DNA from: Mycolicibacterium xanthum
GTDB lineage: Bacteria; Actinomycetota; Actinomycetes; Mycobacteriales; Mycobacteriaceae
Direction: 5' to 3'
DNA: 64,000 nt
Assembly (NCBI RefSeq): GCF_019710635.1
Contig: NZ_JAIFZS010000013.1
Coordinates: forward strand, 124,001 to 188,000
The notes beneath the pieces were generated by a model, which was not told the DNA's origin, ran no database searches, and saw nothing but the letters and a program-made list of their open reading frames with translations. A program made the position numbers and the translations under genes. Numbering within the stretch: the first letter of the stretch is position 1; each line of letters starts with the position of its first letter. Below are positions 1 to 8,083 of this stretch, piece after piece.

Positions 1-206
1 GCGACGTCGTCAAGGCCGTCGTGGTGCGCACCGTCAAGGAGCGCCGCCGCGCCGACGGCAGTTACATCAAGTTCGACGAGAACGCCGCCGTCATCATCAA
101 GGCCGACAACGACCCGCGCGGCACCCGCATCTTCGGGCCGGTCGGCCGGGAACTGCGCGAAAAGCGCTTCATGAAGATCGTTTCGCTCGCCCCGGAGGTG
201 TTGTAG
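1..206 (+). CDS. rplN: 50S ribosomal protein L14, C-terminal part (partial)
   Basis: The reading frame is open from the left edge and gives the last 67 residues of ribosomal protein L14, a universal 23S rRNA-binding protein of the large subunit. The text around [20 protein letters not shown] and the ending [13 protein letters not shown] are typical of L14. The start lies outside the window. The stop is followed at once by the ATG of the L24 gene with no spacer, as expected in the spc operon (L14-L24-L5-S14-S8). Confidence 0.96.
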   Translation, partial: DVVKAVVVRTVKERRRADGSYIKFDENAAVIIKADNDPRGTRIFGPVGRELREKRFMKIVSLAPEVL

Positions 207-524
207 ATGAAGGTCCACAAGGGCGACACGGTGCTCGTCATCTCCGGCAAGGACAAGGGCGCCAAGGGCAAGGTCCTGGTGGCCTACCCCGAGCGCAACA
301 AGATCCTCGTCGAGGGCGTCAACCGGATCAAGAAGCACACCCCCGAGTCGCGCACCGAGCGTGGCGCGTCCTCCGGCGGCATCGTCACCCAGGAGGCGCC
401 GATCGCGGTGTCCAACGTGATGCTGCTCGATTCCGACGGCAAGCCGACCCGCGTCGGCTACCGCATCGACGACGAGACCGGCAAGAAGGTCCGGATCGCC
501 AAGACCAACGGCAAGGACATCTGA
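207..524 (+). CDS. rplX: 50S ribosomal protein L24
   Basis: This 105-residue protein is L24, an early assembly initiator of the large subunit. A KOW motif opens the protein ([18 protein letters not shown], about residues 5-22) and is followed by the basic RNA-binding stretch [10 protein letters not shown]. Length is normal for actinobacterial L24. It starts directly after the L14 stop codon and ends two bases before the L5 start, so the three genes are almost certainly co-transcribed and translationally coupled. Confidence 0.97.
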   Translation: MKVHKGDTVLVISGKDKGAKGKVLVAYPERNKILVEGVNRIKKHTPESRTERGASSGGIVTQEAPIAVSNVMLLDSDGKPTRVGYRIDDETGKKVRIAKTNGKDI

Positions 525-526
525 AG

Positions 527-1120
527 ATGACCACAGAAACCCATCCCGGCGCTTCGCTTGCCCAGGCCGAGAAGACGCTCCCGCGCCTGAAGCAGCGCTA
601 CCGCGAAGAGATCCGCGACGCCCTGCAGAAAGAGTTCGGCTACGCCAACGTCATGCAGATCCCCGGGGTCAGCAAGGTCGTCGTGAACATGGGTGTCGGT
701 GACGCCGCCCGCGACGCCAAGCTGATCAACGGCGCGGTCAACGACCTGGCGCTGATCACCGGCCAGAAGCCCGAGATCCGCCGGGCCCGCAAGTCCATCG
801 CGCAGTTCAAGCTCCGCGAGGGCATGCCGATCGGCGCGCGGGTGACCCTGCGCGGCGACCGGATGTGGGAGTTCCTGGACCGGCTGATCTCCATCTCGCT
901 GCCCCGTATCCGCGACTTCCGCGGCCTCAGTGCCAAGCAGTTCGACGGCACCGGCAACTACACCTTCGGGCTGACCGAGCAGTCGGTGTTCCACGAGATC
1001 GACGTGGACTCCATCGACCGGCCCCGCGGCATGGACATCACCGTCGTCACCTCGGCGACGAACGACGACGAGGGACGTGCGCTGCTTCGGGCGCTGGGCT
1101 TCCCGTTCAAGGAGAACTGA
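527..1120 (+). CDS. rplE: 50S ribosomal protein L5
   Basis: This 197-residue protein is L5, which binds 5S rRNA and contacts the P-site tRNA on the large subunit. Family signatures visible are [11 protein letters not shown] near the N-terminus, [13 protein letters not shown] and the C-terminal LLRALGFPF. It is slightly longer than typical L5 because of a short N-terminal extension ([10 protein letters not shown]). It sits in the usual place between L24 and S14, with only four bases to the next gene. Confidence 0.97.
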   Translation: MTTETHPGASLAQAEKTLPRLKQRYREEIRDALQKEFGYANVMQIPGVSKVVVNMGVGDAARDAKLINGAVNDLALITGQKPEIRRARKSIAQFKLREGMPIGARVTLRGDRMWEFLDRLISISLPRIRDFRGLSAKQFDGTGNYTFGLTEQSVFHEIDVDSIDRPRGMDITVVTSATNDDEGRALLRALGFPFKEN

Positions 1121-1124
1121 GCAG

Positions 1125-1310
1125 ATGGCAAAGAAGGCTCTGGTCAACAAGGCCAACAAGAAGCCCAAGTTCAAGGTGCGCGGCTACACCCGCTGCAACA
1201 AGTGCGGCCGCCCGCACGCGGTGTACCGCAAGTTCGGCCTGTGCCGGATCTGCCTGCGCGAGATGGCGCACGCGGGCGAACTGCCCGGTGTGCAGAAGTC
1301 CAGCTGGTAA
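1125..1310 (+). CDS. rpsN: 30S ribosomal protein S14, zinc-binding type (S14Z)
   Basis: This 61-residue protein is the short, zinc-binding form of S14 of the 30S head. Two CxxC pairs are present (C24/C27 and C40/C43, reading CNKC and CRIC), forming the zinc ribbon. The ATG at 1125 was chosen because [11 protein letters not shown] is the family N-terminus and GAACTGAGC lies just upstream; longer in-frame starts run back into the L5 gene. Mycobacteria often also have a zinc-independent S14 copy elsewhere, so this is the zinc-replete paralogue. Confidence 0.96.
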   Translation: MAKKALVNKANKKPKFKVRGYTRCNKCGRPHAVYRKFGLCRICLREMAHAGELPGVQKSSW

Positions 1311-1311
1311 C

Positions 1312-1413
1312 GACAGCCGGCGACAACACAAGACCAACTCTTCGAAACAGGTTGCGGTAGGCCTCCCGGACTGACCACGGAGGAACCGCCGCGAGAAAGG
1401 TGAACCGGCTGTC
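1312..1413 (+). promoter_or_regulatory. rpsN-rpsH spacer with a 9-bp long-range inverted repeat
   Basis: The 103-base spacer is unusually long for this tightly packed operon. GACAGCCGG at 1312-1320, just after the S14 stop, is exactly complementary to CCGGCTGTC at 1405-1413, which ends immediately before the rpsH ATG. Pairing would place the base of a long stem-loop between the GAAAGGTG ribosome-binding region (about 1395-1402) and the start codon. S8 is a known autogenous translational repressor in other bacteria; a role here is inference. Confidence 0.45.
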
Positions 1414-1812
1414 ATGACCATGACGGATCCGATCGCAGACTTCTTGACCCGTCTGCGCAACGCCAACTCGGCGTACCACGATGAAGTGACCCTGCCGCAC
1501 AGCAAGATCAAGGCCAACATCGCCGAGATCCTCAAGTCCGAGGGCTACATCAGCGACTACCACACCGAGGATGCCCGGGTGGGCAAGTCGCTGGTGGTGC
1601 AGCTGAAGTACGGCCCCAGCCGGGAACGCAGCATCGCGGGCCTGCGCCGGGTGTCCAAGCCCGGTCTGCGGGTGTACGCCAAGTCCACCAACCTGCCGCG
1701 GGTGCTCGGCGGGCTCGGTGTGGCCATCATTTCCACGTCGTCGGGGCTGAGGACCGACCGCCAGGCCGCCCGTGAGGGCGTCGGCGGCGAGGTCCTCGCG
1801 TACGTGTGGTGA
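1414..1812 (+). CDS. rpsH: 30S ribosomal protein S8
   Basis: This 132-residue protein is S8, a primary 16S rRNA-binding protein and, in well-studied bacteria, the autogenous regulator of the spc operon. Recognisable text includes [15 protein letters not shown], the central [11 protein letters not shown], and the end [12 protein letters not shown] followed by GGEVLAYVW. An ATG two codons downstream (1420) is an alternative start. A 14-base gap leads to L6. Confidence 0.97.
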   Translation: MTMTDPIADFLTRLRNANSAYHDEVTLPHSKIKANIAEILKSEGYISDYHTEDARVGKSLVVQLKYGPSRERSIAGLRRVSKPGLRVYAKSTNLPRVLGGLGVAIISTSSGLRTDRQAAREGVGGEVLAYVW

Positions 1813-1826
1813 GGGAGTTCTAAGAC

Positions 1827-2366
1827 ATGTCTCGTATTGGAAAGCAGCCGGTCCCGGTGCCTGCCGGGGTCGACGTGACGATCGCCGGCCAGAACGTGTC
1901 GGTGAAGGGCCCCAAGGGCACGCTCACGCTGGACGTCGCCGAGCCGATCACGGTGTCGCGCGACGACGCCGGCGCGATCGTGGTCGCGCGGCCCGACGAT
2001 GAGCGCCGCAACAGGTCGCTGCACGGCCTGTCACGCACGCTGATCGCCAACCTGGTGACCGGCGTGACGCAGGGTTACACCACCAAGATGGAGATCTTCG
2101 GGGTGGGTTACCGCGTGGTGGCCAAGGGCAGCAACCTCGAGTTCGCCCTCGGGTACAGCCACCCGGTGCTGATCACCGCCCCGGAGGGTGTCACCTTCGC
2201 GGTGGAGACGCCCACCAAGTTCTCGATCACCGGTATCGACAAGCAGAAGGTCGGCCAGATCGCGGCGAACATCCGCCGCCTGCGGAAGAACGACCCCTAC
2301 AAGGGCAAGGGCATCCGCTACGAAGGCGAGCAGATCCGTCGCAAGGTCGGAAAGACGGGTAAGTAA
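1827..2366 (+). CDS. rplF: 50S ribosomal protein L6
   Basis: This 179-residue protein is L6, which lies near the factor-binding region of the 50S subunit and has two similar RNA-binding lobes. The start [15 protein letters not shown] and the C-terminal [19 protein letters not shown] are the classical L6 signature. The GAGGGAGTTC upstream is a plausible ribosome-binding site. It is three bases from the L18 start. Confidence 0.97.
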   Translation: MSRIGKQPVPVPAGVDVTIAGQNVSVKGPKGTLTLDVAEPITVSRDDAGAIVVARPDDERRNRSLHGLSRTLIANLVTGVTQGYTTKMEIFGVGYRVVAKGSNLEFALGYSHPVLITAPEGVTFAVETPTKFSITGIDKQKVGQIAANIRRLRKNDPYKGKGIRYEGEQIRRKVGKTGK

Positions 2367-2369
2367 GCG

Positions 2370-2780
2370 ATGGCTACCAAGACCAAAGACGCCGCGGCTG
2401 GGCATCAGCCGGTCGGCAAGAACATCTCCGAGACGCGGCGCGTCTCGCGGCTGCGCCGGCATGCCCGGCTGCGCAAGAAGGTATCCGGCACCGCCGCGCG
2501 TCCGCGCCTGGTGGTCAACCGCTCGTCGCGGCACATCCACGTGCAGCTGGTCGACGACCTGGCCGGCGTCACGCTGGCGGCTGCGTCGTCCATCGAGGCC
2601 GACGTGCGTGCCGTCGACGGCGACAAGAAGGCGCACAGCACCCGGGTCGGGCAGCTGATCGCCGAGCGTGCCAAGGCCGCGGGTATCGACGAGGTCGTGT
2701 TCGACCGCGGTGGGTACAGCTACGGCGGACGCATCGCGGCTCTGGCCGACGCGGCCCGCGAAGGTGGGTTGAAGTTCTGA
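2370..2780 (+). CDS. rplR: 50S ribosomal protein L18
   Basis: This 136-residue protein is L18, which with L5 and L25 binds 5S rRNA in the central protuberance. Conserved segments are [20 protein letters not shown] and the ending [20 protein letters not shown]. An N-terminal extension of about 25 residues ([18 protein letters not shown]) precedes the core, as seen in other mycobacteria. A 40-base gap with GGAAGGA separates it from the S5 gene. Confidence 0.97.
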   Translation: MATKTKDAAAGHQPVGKNISETRRVSRLRRHARLRKKVSGTAARPRLVVNRSSRHIHVQLVDDLAGVTLAAASSIEADVRAVDGDKKAHSTRVGQLIAERAKAAGIDEVVFDRGGYSYGGRIAALADAAREGGLKF

Positions 2781-2823
2781 TGCGCACACTGACCAATGTG
2801 AACCGAACCGGAAGGAATGCATG

Positions 2824-3504
2824 ATGGCCGAGCAGGCTGTAGGAGCCGGCGGGCCCTCGAGCGATGACCGTGGTGGCCGGGGCGGCCGCGACGACCGTGG
2901 AGGCCGTGGCCGCCGCGACGACCGTGGAGGCCGTGGTGGCCGCGACAGCGGCGAGAAGAGCAACTACCTCGAGCGCGTCGTCACCATCAACCGCGTCTCC
3001 AAGGTGGTCAAGGGTGGTCGCCGATTCAGCTTCACCGCGCTGGTGATCGTCGGTGACGGTCACGGCATGGTCGGCGTCGGTTACGGCAAGGCCAAAGAGG
3101 TTCCCGCCGCGATCGCCAAGGGTGTCGAAGAGGCCCGCAAGAACTTCTTCCGGGTGCCGCTGATCGGTGGCACCGTGACCCACCCGGTCCAGGGTGAGGC
3201 GGCCGCCGGTGTGGTCATGCTCCGTCCGGCCAGCCCGGGCACCGGTGTCATCGCCGGTGGCGCGTGCCGTGCCGTGCTGGAGTGCGCCGGTGTGCACGAC
3301 GTGCTGGCCAAGTCGCTGGGCAGCGACAACGCGATCAACGTGGTGCACGCGACCGTCGCCGCGCTGAAGCTGTTGCAGCGCCCCGAAGAGGTCGCGGCCC
3401 GCCGCGGCCTGCCGATCGAAGATGTAGCGCCCGCAGGCATGCTCAAGGCCCGCCGTGAGGCGGAGGCCCTGGCCGCCAGCGCAGCGCGTGAGGGAACGGC
3501 GTAA
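2824..3504 (+). CDS. rpsE: 30S ribosomal protein S5 with Gly/Arg/Asp-rich N-terminal repeat
   Basis: S5 helps form the mRNA entry channel and influences decoding fidelity. The core (from about residue 40, [20 protein letters not shown]) and the C-terminal [14 protein letters not shown] are typical. The first 40 residues are a low-complexity extension repeating [13 protein letters not shown] units, a form seen in variable shape in mycobacterial S5. Two ATG codons abut (2821 and 2824); 2824 is chosen because it gives seven bases after GGAAGGA and matches the usual MAEQ start. The L30 gene follows after five bases. Confidence 0.95.
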   Translation: MAEQAVGAGGPSSDDRGGRGGRDDRGGRGRRDDRGGRGGRDSGEKSNYLERVVTINRVSKVVKGGRRFSFTALVIVGDGHGMVGVGYGKAKEVPAAIAKGVEEARKNFFRVPLIGGTVTHPVQGEAAAGVVMLRPASPGTGVIAGGACRAVLECAGVHDVLAKSLGSDNAINVVHATVAALKLLQRPEEVAARRGLPIEDVAPAGMLKARREAEALAASAAREGTA

Positions 3505-3509
3505 CAACG

Positions 3510-3689
3510 ATGGCAGAGCTCAAGATCACCCAGGTGCGCAGCACCATCGGTGCGCGCTGGAAGCAACGCGAGAGCTTGCGCACCCTCGGGTTGCGCAAGA
3601 TCCGCCAGTCCGTGGTCCGGGAGGACACCCCGCAGACCCGCGGACTGATCAAGACCGTCCACCACCTCGTGACGGTTGAGGAGGTCTAG
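3510..3689 (+). CDS. rpmD: 50S ribosomal protein L30
   Basis: A 59-residue frame encodes bacterial L30, a small 23S rRNA-binding protein. The reading [14 protein letters not shown], then [19 protein letters not shown] and the end HHLVTVEEV is the full family pattern. The GAACGG-containing 3' end of rpsE supplies the only upstream ribosome-binding candidate, so translation is probably coupled to S5. Four bases separate it from the L15 start. Confidence 0.95.
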   Translation: MAELKITQVRSTIGARWKQRESLRTLGLRKIRQSVVREDTPQTRGLIKTVHHLVTVEEV

Positions 3690-3693
3690 ACAC

Positions 3694-4134
3694 ATGACGA
3701 TCAAGCTGCACGACCTGCGCCCCGCGCCGGGCGAGAAGACGCCGAAGACCCGCGTGGGTCGCGGTGAAGGCTCCAAGGGCAAGACCGCCGGCCGCGGCAC
3801 CAAGGGCACCAAGGCCCGCAAAAACGTCCCGGTGATGTTCGAGGGCGGCCAGATGCCGATCCACATGCGGCTGCCGAAGCTCAAGGGCTTCAAGAACCGG
3901 TTCCGCACCGAGTACGGCGTCGTCAACGTCGGCGACCTGGGCAAGGCGTTCCCCGAGGGCGGCGCCGTGGGCGTCGACGAGCTGGTGGCCAAGGGTCTCG
4001 TTCGCAAGAACGTGCTGGTCAAGGTGCTCGGCGATGGCAAGCTCACCGCCAAGGTCGACGTGACCGCGCACAAGTTCAGCGGCAGCGCCCGCGAGGCGAT
4101 CACCGCCGCGGGTGGCACCGTCACCGAGCTGTAG
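3694..4134 (+). CDS. rplO: 50S ribosomal protein L15
   Basis: This 146-residue protein is L15, a late assembly protein of the 50S subunit. The Gly-rich RNA-binding N-terminal half ([20 protein letters not shown]) and the middle [14 protein letters not shown] are diagnostic. The ATG at 3694 follows TTGAGGAGGTCTAGACAC, a strong ribosome-binding site. It is the last gene of this segment of the operon: secY, which follows L15 in many bacteria, lies about 6 kb further on here, and a terminator follows. Confidence 0.97.
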   Translation: MTIKLHDLRPAPGEKTPKTRVGRGEGSKGKTAGRGTKGTKARKNVPVMFEGGQMPIHMRLPKLKGFKNRFRTEYGVVNVGDLGKAFPEGGAVGVDELVAKGLVRKNVLVKVLGDGKLTAKVDVTAHKFSGSAREAITAAGGTVTEL

Positions 4135-4160
4135 TCACAGCTGAAGTCAACGCGCGAACA

Positions 4161-4190
4161 GGAGCCCCCGCCGTTACGGTGGGGGCTCTT
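4161..4190 (+). terminator. Rho-independent-type terminator after rplO
   Basis: GAGCCCCCGCCG (4162-4173) and CGGTGGGGGCTC (4177-4188) form a 12-bp GC-rich stem with one G-T pair and a three-base loop. It is followed by TTGTGTT rather than a long T run, which is common in mycobacteria. It lies about 27 bases after the L15 stop. Immediately downstream an 18-base segment starting TTGTGTTGGAC is present twice in tandem (4189-4224). Confidence 0.8.
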
Positions 4191-4284
4191 GTGTTGGACG
4201 CCGTATTTGTGTTGGACACCGCGTAACAGCGCCGGCGCCCGGCGCGATCTACACTGCGCGTGCAGACATCTCAGGAGCAGAACA

Positions 4285-4650
4285 TTGGCCGCCCGTGCAA
4301 GTACCCGCCGTATCCGTCGGTCCGTCGTCGCCGTGGCGATCGCCGCCGCCCTCACCGTCTCCGGCGGTGCCGCGACCGCCCTGGCCCAGACCCAGGATGA
4401 GCAGTTCACCAACGCGGTGACCTCGATGGGAATCTCGCTCGGGGCGAGCGACGATGCGCCGACGGTGGGCAAGCGCATCTGCGAGATGCTCACCACGGGT
4501 CTGACCGGTCAGGCCAACCCGGTCCCGGTGGTGCGCGGTGTGGTGAACACGCTGTCGGGCAACGGTCTGAGCCGCGAACAGGCCATCGGTCTGACCCGAC
4601 TGTCGGTCGGCGTCTACTGCCCGCAGTACGGCCGTTACTTCGGGCGCTAG
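4285..4650 (+). CDS. Secreted DUF732-family protein
   Basis: The 121-residue product has an Arg-rich N-terminus and a hydrophobic segment ending in an Ala-x-Ala site (about residues 10-35, AAALTVSGGAATALA), so it is probably exported. The mature part fits DUF732, a mycobacterial family of unknown function: DEQFTNAVTSMGI, a central ICEMLTTG, and a terminal VYCP, with two Cys that could form a disulfide. The TTG start at 4285 was chosen because TCAGGAG lies seven bases upstream; longer frames begin inside the rplO terminator. TACACT at 4250-4255 could be its -10. Confidence 0.75.
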   Translation: MAARASTRRIRRSVVAVAIAAALTVSGGAATALAQTQDEQFTNAVTSMGISLGASDDAPTVGKRICEMLTTGLTGQANPVPVVRGVVNTLSGNGLSREQAIGLTRLSVGVYCPQYGRYFGR

Positions 4651-4674
4651 CCGCCCGTCGGTACGCTCGGTGGC

Positions 4675-6474
4675 ATGTTCTCTCTGCTGTCCGGGGTGCC
4701 GGGGTTCGACGATGTGCGTGGGTTGATCAAGCGGGTCGACACCGCCCGTCACCAGGGCGTGCCCGACGGCTGCATCCTCGAACTGGACCTGCAGTCCGCG
4801 CCGCCGGAGGCCGCCGGCTTCGATCCGATGGCCGTGCTGTCCGGCGTCATCGGGGGCAGTCGTCCGATGCTGTTGCGCGAGGCGGTCGAGGCTCTGCACC
4901 GGGCCGCCGAGGACCCCCGCGTCGCCGGGCTGATCGCCCGGGTGCAGATCCAGGCCGCCCCGCCCGGGCCGGTGCAGGAGTTGCGCGACGCGATCGCCGC
5001 GTTCACCGCGGTCAAGCCGTCGCTGGCCTGGTCGGAGACCTACCCGGGCACGCTGTCGTACTACCTGGCCTCGGCCTTCGGCGAAGTGTGGATGCAGCCG
5101 TCCGGAACCGTCGGGCTGATCGGTTTCGCGACCAGCGCGATGTTCCTGCGCGATGCGCTGGACAAGGTCGGGGTCGAGGCGCAGTTCGTCGCCCGCGGTG
5201 AGTACAAGTCCGCGGCGAACCTGTTCACCCAGGACGGGTACACCGACGCGCACCGGGAAGCGGACACCGCGATGGTCAACAGCCTGCGCACCCAGGTGTG
5301 GGACGCGGTGGCCACCTCCCGCGGGATCGACGTCGCCGCGCTGGACGGCCTGGCCGACCGGGCGCCGCTGCTGCGCGACGACGCGGTGAGCGCCGGGCTG
5401 GTCGACCGGATCGGCTTCCGCGACGAGGCCTACGCCCGGATCGCCGAACTGGCCGGGGCCGAGGGGATCTCCCCGGAGACCGGGGACGCCGACGCCGACG
5501 ACGCCCCGCCGCGGCTCTATCTGGCCCGGTACGCGCACACTAAGCGGCCATCCGTTCCGTCGCCCAGCCTGCCGGGGCGCAAGGACCGCCCGACGGTGGC
5601 GGTGGTGACGGTGGCCGGGCCGATCGTCAGCGGTCGGGGCGGGCGCCAGCTCTCCCCGTTGGGTAATTCGGCTGCGGGCGGGGACACCATCGCCGCGGCG
5701 CTGCGGCAGGCGGCCGCCGACGACGACGTCGCCGCGATCGTGCTGCGGGTCGACAGTCCGGGCGGCTCGGTCACCGGCTCGGAGACCATCTGGCGCGAAG
5801 TGGTGCGCGCTCGCGAGCACGGCAAACCGGTGGTGGCATCGATGGGTGCGGTGGCCGCCTCGGGCGGCTACTACGTGTCGATGGCCGCCGACGCGATCGT
5901 CGCGAACCCGGGCACGATCACCGGCTCGATCGGGGTGGTGACCGGCAAGTTGATCGCCCGCGACCTCAAGGACCGGCTCGGTGTCGGGTCGGACGCCGTG
6001 CGCACCAACTCCAACGCCGACGCCTGGTCGATAAACGCGCCGTTCACCGACGAGCAGCAGGCCCAGGTGGAGGCCGAGGCCGACCTGTTCTACACCGACT
6101 TCGTGCGGCGGGTCGCCGAGGGCCGCGACATGACCGTCGACGCGGTGGACGAGGTCGCCCGGGGCCGGGTGTGGACCGGGGCCGATGCGCTGGAGCGCGG
6201 GCTCGTCGACGAATTGGGCGGGCTGCGCACCGCCATCCGCCGTGCCAAGGTGCTGGCCGGGCTCGACGCCGACACCAAGGTGGAGATCCAGAGCCTGCCC
6301 GGGTCCTCGCTGCGGGACATGCTGCGGCCCAAGCCGTCGTCGCAGCCCGCCGCGGTGTCGCTGCCGGACGCGCTGGGCGGCCTGGTCGTTCGCTCGGTGG
6401 CCGGGGTGCTGGACCAGACCCAGCGCTCGCTGACCGGCACCAACGTGCTGTGGCTGGGGGAACACCGCTTCTAG
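4675..6474 (+). CDS. sppA: Signal peptide peptidase SppA, 67K type
   Basis: SppA proteins are membrane-associated serine proteases of family S49 that degrade cleaved signal peptides. The 599-residue length and two tandem S49 domains match the long 67K type. The predicted Ser/Lys dyad is visible: K178 in RGEYKSA of the N-terminal domain and S396 in VAASGGYYVS of the C-terminal domain. SPGGSV at about 361-366 is also conserved. No clear N-terminal membrane anchor is seen. The gene follows rplO with one intervening gene, the same neighbourhood I recall for M. tuberculosis Rv0724. Confidence 0.93.
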   Translation: MFSLLSGVPGFDDVRGLIKRVDTARHQGVPDGCILELDLQSAPPEAAGFDPMAVLSGVIGGSRPMLLREAVEALHRAAEDPRVAGLIARVQIQAAPPGPVQELRDAIAAFTAVKPSLAWSETYPGTLSYYLASAFGEVWMQPSGTVGLIGFATSAMFLRDALDKVGVEAQFVARGEYKSAANLFTQDGYTDAHREADTAMVNSLRTQVWDAVATSRGIDVAALDGLADRAPLLRDDAVSAGLVDRIGFRDEAYARIAELAGAEGISPETGDADADDAPPRLYLARYAHTKRPSVPSPSLPGRKDRPTVAVVTVAGPIVSGRGGRQLSPLGNSAAGGDTIAAALRQAAADDDVAAIVLRVDSPGGSVTGSETIWREVVRAREHGKPVVASMGAVAASGGYYVSMAADAIVANPGTITGSIGVVTGKLIARDLKDRLGVGSDAVRTNSNADAWSINAPFTDEQQAQVEAEADLFYTDFVRRVAEGRDMTVDAVDEVARGRVWTGADALERGLVDELGGLRTAIRRAKVLAGLDADTKVEIQSLPGSSLRDMLRPKPSSQPAAVSLPDALGGLVVRSVAGVLDQTQRSLTGTNVLWLGEHRF

Positions 6475-6490
6475 CTGTTGCCGCCGCAAC

Positions 6491-6511
6491 TGTGTGTATA
6501 TTTGTGTGTAT
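6491..6511 (+). promoter_or_regulatory. Leaderless -10 and 9-bp direct repeat at the vapB start
   Basis: TGTGTGTAT occurs at 6491-6499 and again at 6503-6511, overlapping the vapB ATG. The -10-like TATATT (6497-6502) ends seven bases before that ATG, the spacing at which mycobacteria start leaderless mRNAs on the A of the start codon. No purine-rich ribosome-binding site precedes the ATG. The repeat could be a binding site for the VapB product, which would place autorepression over the promoter; that is inference. Confidence 0.55.
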
Positions 6512-6728
6512 GGCCAGGCTGAACGTCTATGTCCCAGATGACCTGGCGGAGCGTGCCAGGGCGCGGGGCTTGAACGTCTCCGCGCTGACGCAGGCCGCCA
6601 TCGCCGCCGAGTTGGAGAATTCGGCGACTGACTCATGGCTTGACGCGCTGAAGGACAGGACCACCGGAGCTCGGCACGACGATGTGTTGGACGCGATCGA
6701 TGCTGCGCGCGACGAGTTCGGAGCGTGA
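6510..6728 (+). CDS. vapB: VapB-type antitoxin (ribbon-helix-helix)
   Basis: The 72-residue protein begins MARLNVYVPDDLAERARARG, a ribbon-helix-helix N-terminus typical of CcdA/VapB antitoxins that bind DNA as dimers, followed by a short helix (LTQAAIAAELE) and an acidic C-terminal tail expected to wrap the toxin. It overlaps the PIN-domain gene by four bases (GTGA), the usual antitoxin-toxin arrangement. The family is clear, but assignment to a numbered vapB is not possible from sequence alone. Confidence 0.85.
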   Translation: MARLNVYVPDDLAERARARGLNVSALTQAAIAAELENSATDSWLDALKDRTTGARHDDVLDAIDAARDEFGA

Positions 6729-7132
6729 GTCCGACTTGTGCTTCGGAGCAGGTGGTCGTCGACGCCAGCGTGATGGTCGATCTGCTGGCTCGCACGAGTG
6801 ATCGGTTCCAGGCCGTCCGTGCCCGGCTGGCCGGCACGGTGATGCACGCGCCGGCACACTTCGACGCCGAGGTTTTGTCGGCACTCGGGCGCCTCCACCG
6901 CGCCGACATCCTGACCCGTGCCGAGGTCGAGAATGCCATTGACGAGTTGAGGCAAGCGCCGGTGACGCGGCACCTTCTCGGGCCATTGCTCGCCGGAGCA
7001 TGGAGGCGTCGTGACACTGTCCGGCTCACCGATGCCTTCTATGTGGAACTCGCAGACGCGGCCGATCTGGTCTTGCTGACCACCGATCAGCGTTTGGCGC
7101 GCGCATGGCCTGAGGCCGAGGCTGTCACCTGA
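6725..7132 (+). CDS. vapC: VapC-type PIN-domain ribonuclease toxin
   Basis: VapC toxins are Mg-dependent PIN-fold RNases that cut tRNA or rRNA until neutralised by VapB. This 135-residue protein carries the four acidic positions: D13 in VVDASVMVDLL, E49 in FDAEVLSAL, D103 in LTDAFYVELA and D121 in TTDQRLA. The GTG start at 6725 gives a four-base overlap with the antitoxin. It ends 27 bases before a convergent methyltransferase gene. The complete acidic set argues that the toxin is intact. Confidence 0.87.
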   Translation: MSPTCASEQVVVDASVMVDLLARTSDRFQAVRARLAGTVMHAPAHFDAEVLSALGRLHRADILTRAEVENAIDELRQAPVTRHLLGPLLAGAWRRRDTVRLTDAFYVELADAADLVLLTTDQRLARAWPEAEAVT

Positions 7133-7159
7133 CGCGCCGGCCAACCGCCGGCGCCGCGC

Positions 7160-8080
7160 TCAGTCCCGGATCGCGGTGATCGCCACGGAATCGCGCAACG
7201 GGGCAAGCGCCATCTCGGTGGGAAAGACCTTGCCGTAGTCGGCGAACAGTTCGGGGCGACCGCGGGTGCTCACCCGCCAGCCGTGCTCGTCGAGGTAGTC
7301 GACGGCGTGATTGCGTTCGCCGGGATAGAACAGCTGGGAGAAGTCCAGGTCGACGCCCTCGGACCTGGAGCCCTGCCACGCGCCGGTGATCTCCTTGGCG
7401 CGCGCCGCCAGCGTGGCACCGAAGTCGCCGCCATGGAACTCGGTGGACACCCGGCTGCCGGGCGCCGACAGCTCGGTGATGTGGTCGAACAGCCGGTCCT
7501 GGGCGTCCGGCGGCAGATACATCAGCAGTCCCTCGACGCTCCACGCCGACGGTGATGACGCGTCGAAACCGGCGTCGCGCAGCGCCTGCGGCCAGTCGTC
7601 GCGCAGATCCACGGCGACCGTGCGCCGCTCGGCGGTCGGGGTGGCGCCCAGTTCCGCCATCGCGGCGGACTTGGCGGCGACCACCTGCGGCTGATCGACC
7701 TCGTAGACGACGGTGCCGGCCGGCCACGGCAGCCGGTAGGCCCGTGCGTCCAGTCCCGCCGCCAGGATCACCGCCTGCCGGATGCCGGCGGCGCCCGCAT
7801 CGCGGAAGAAGTCGTCGAAGAACCGGGTGCGCACCGCCATCGCGTCGGTCAGCAACCGGACCCCGGACGCGGCCGCCTCATCGACGGCCATGTCGCCGTC
7901 GACCAGCCTGGTGAAGTAGTCGATGCCGACGGCCCGTACCAGCGGCGCGGCGTAGGGATCGGAGATCAGCGGCTGCGGCTCCCGGGATGCCAGCGCCCGC
8001 GCGACGGCCACCATCGTCGCGGTGGCGCCGACGCTGGAGGCCAGATCCCACGAATCGTCGTCGGTCCGTGCCATCCCCAC
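7160..8080 (-). CDS. SAM-dependent methyltransferase, mycobacterial LCM-like family (copy 3)
   Basis: This 306-residue protein belongs to the large mycobacterial family resembling leucine carboxyl methyltransferases (the TIGR00027 type, as in Rv0725c/Rv0731c). It opens with [19 protein letters not shown], has the SAM-binding VILAAGLDARAYRLPWP and a later [19 protein letters not shown]. Substrates of the family are unknown. It is third of three tandem paralogues on this strand. The GTG at 8080 lies four bases after the preceding stop; an ATG at 8074 is an equally good start. Confidence 0.88.
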   Translation of the reverse strand: MGMARTDDDSWDLASSVGATATMVAVARALASREPQPLISDPYAAPLVRAVGIDYFTRLVDGDMAVDEAAASGVRLLTDAMAVRTRFFDDFFRDAGAAGIRQAVILAAGLDARAYRLPWPAGTVVYEVDQPQVVAAKSAAMAELGATPTAERRTVAVDLRDDWPQALRDAGFDASSPSAWSVEGLLMYLPPDAQDRLFDHITELSAPGSRVSTEFHGGDFGATLAARAKEITGAWQGSRSEGVDLDFSQLFYPGERNHAVDYLDEHGWRVSTRGRPELFADYGKVFPTEMALAPLRDSVAITAIRD

Positions 8081-8083
8081 TGC

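Noticed and set aside
2797..2803. TGAACC upstream of rpsE, a possible SigL -35
   Set aside because: No CGTGTC-like -10 follows at 15-18 bases, and it lies within the ribosomal operon.
4249..7029. Very long open frame on the minus strand opposite sppA and vapBC
   Set aside because: Its product is Arg/Gly/His-rich low-complexity text with no family match, and it is exactly antisense to well-supported genes. Such frames are expected in GC-rich DNA.
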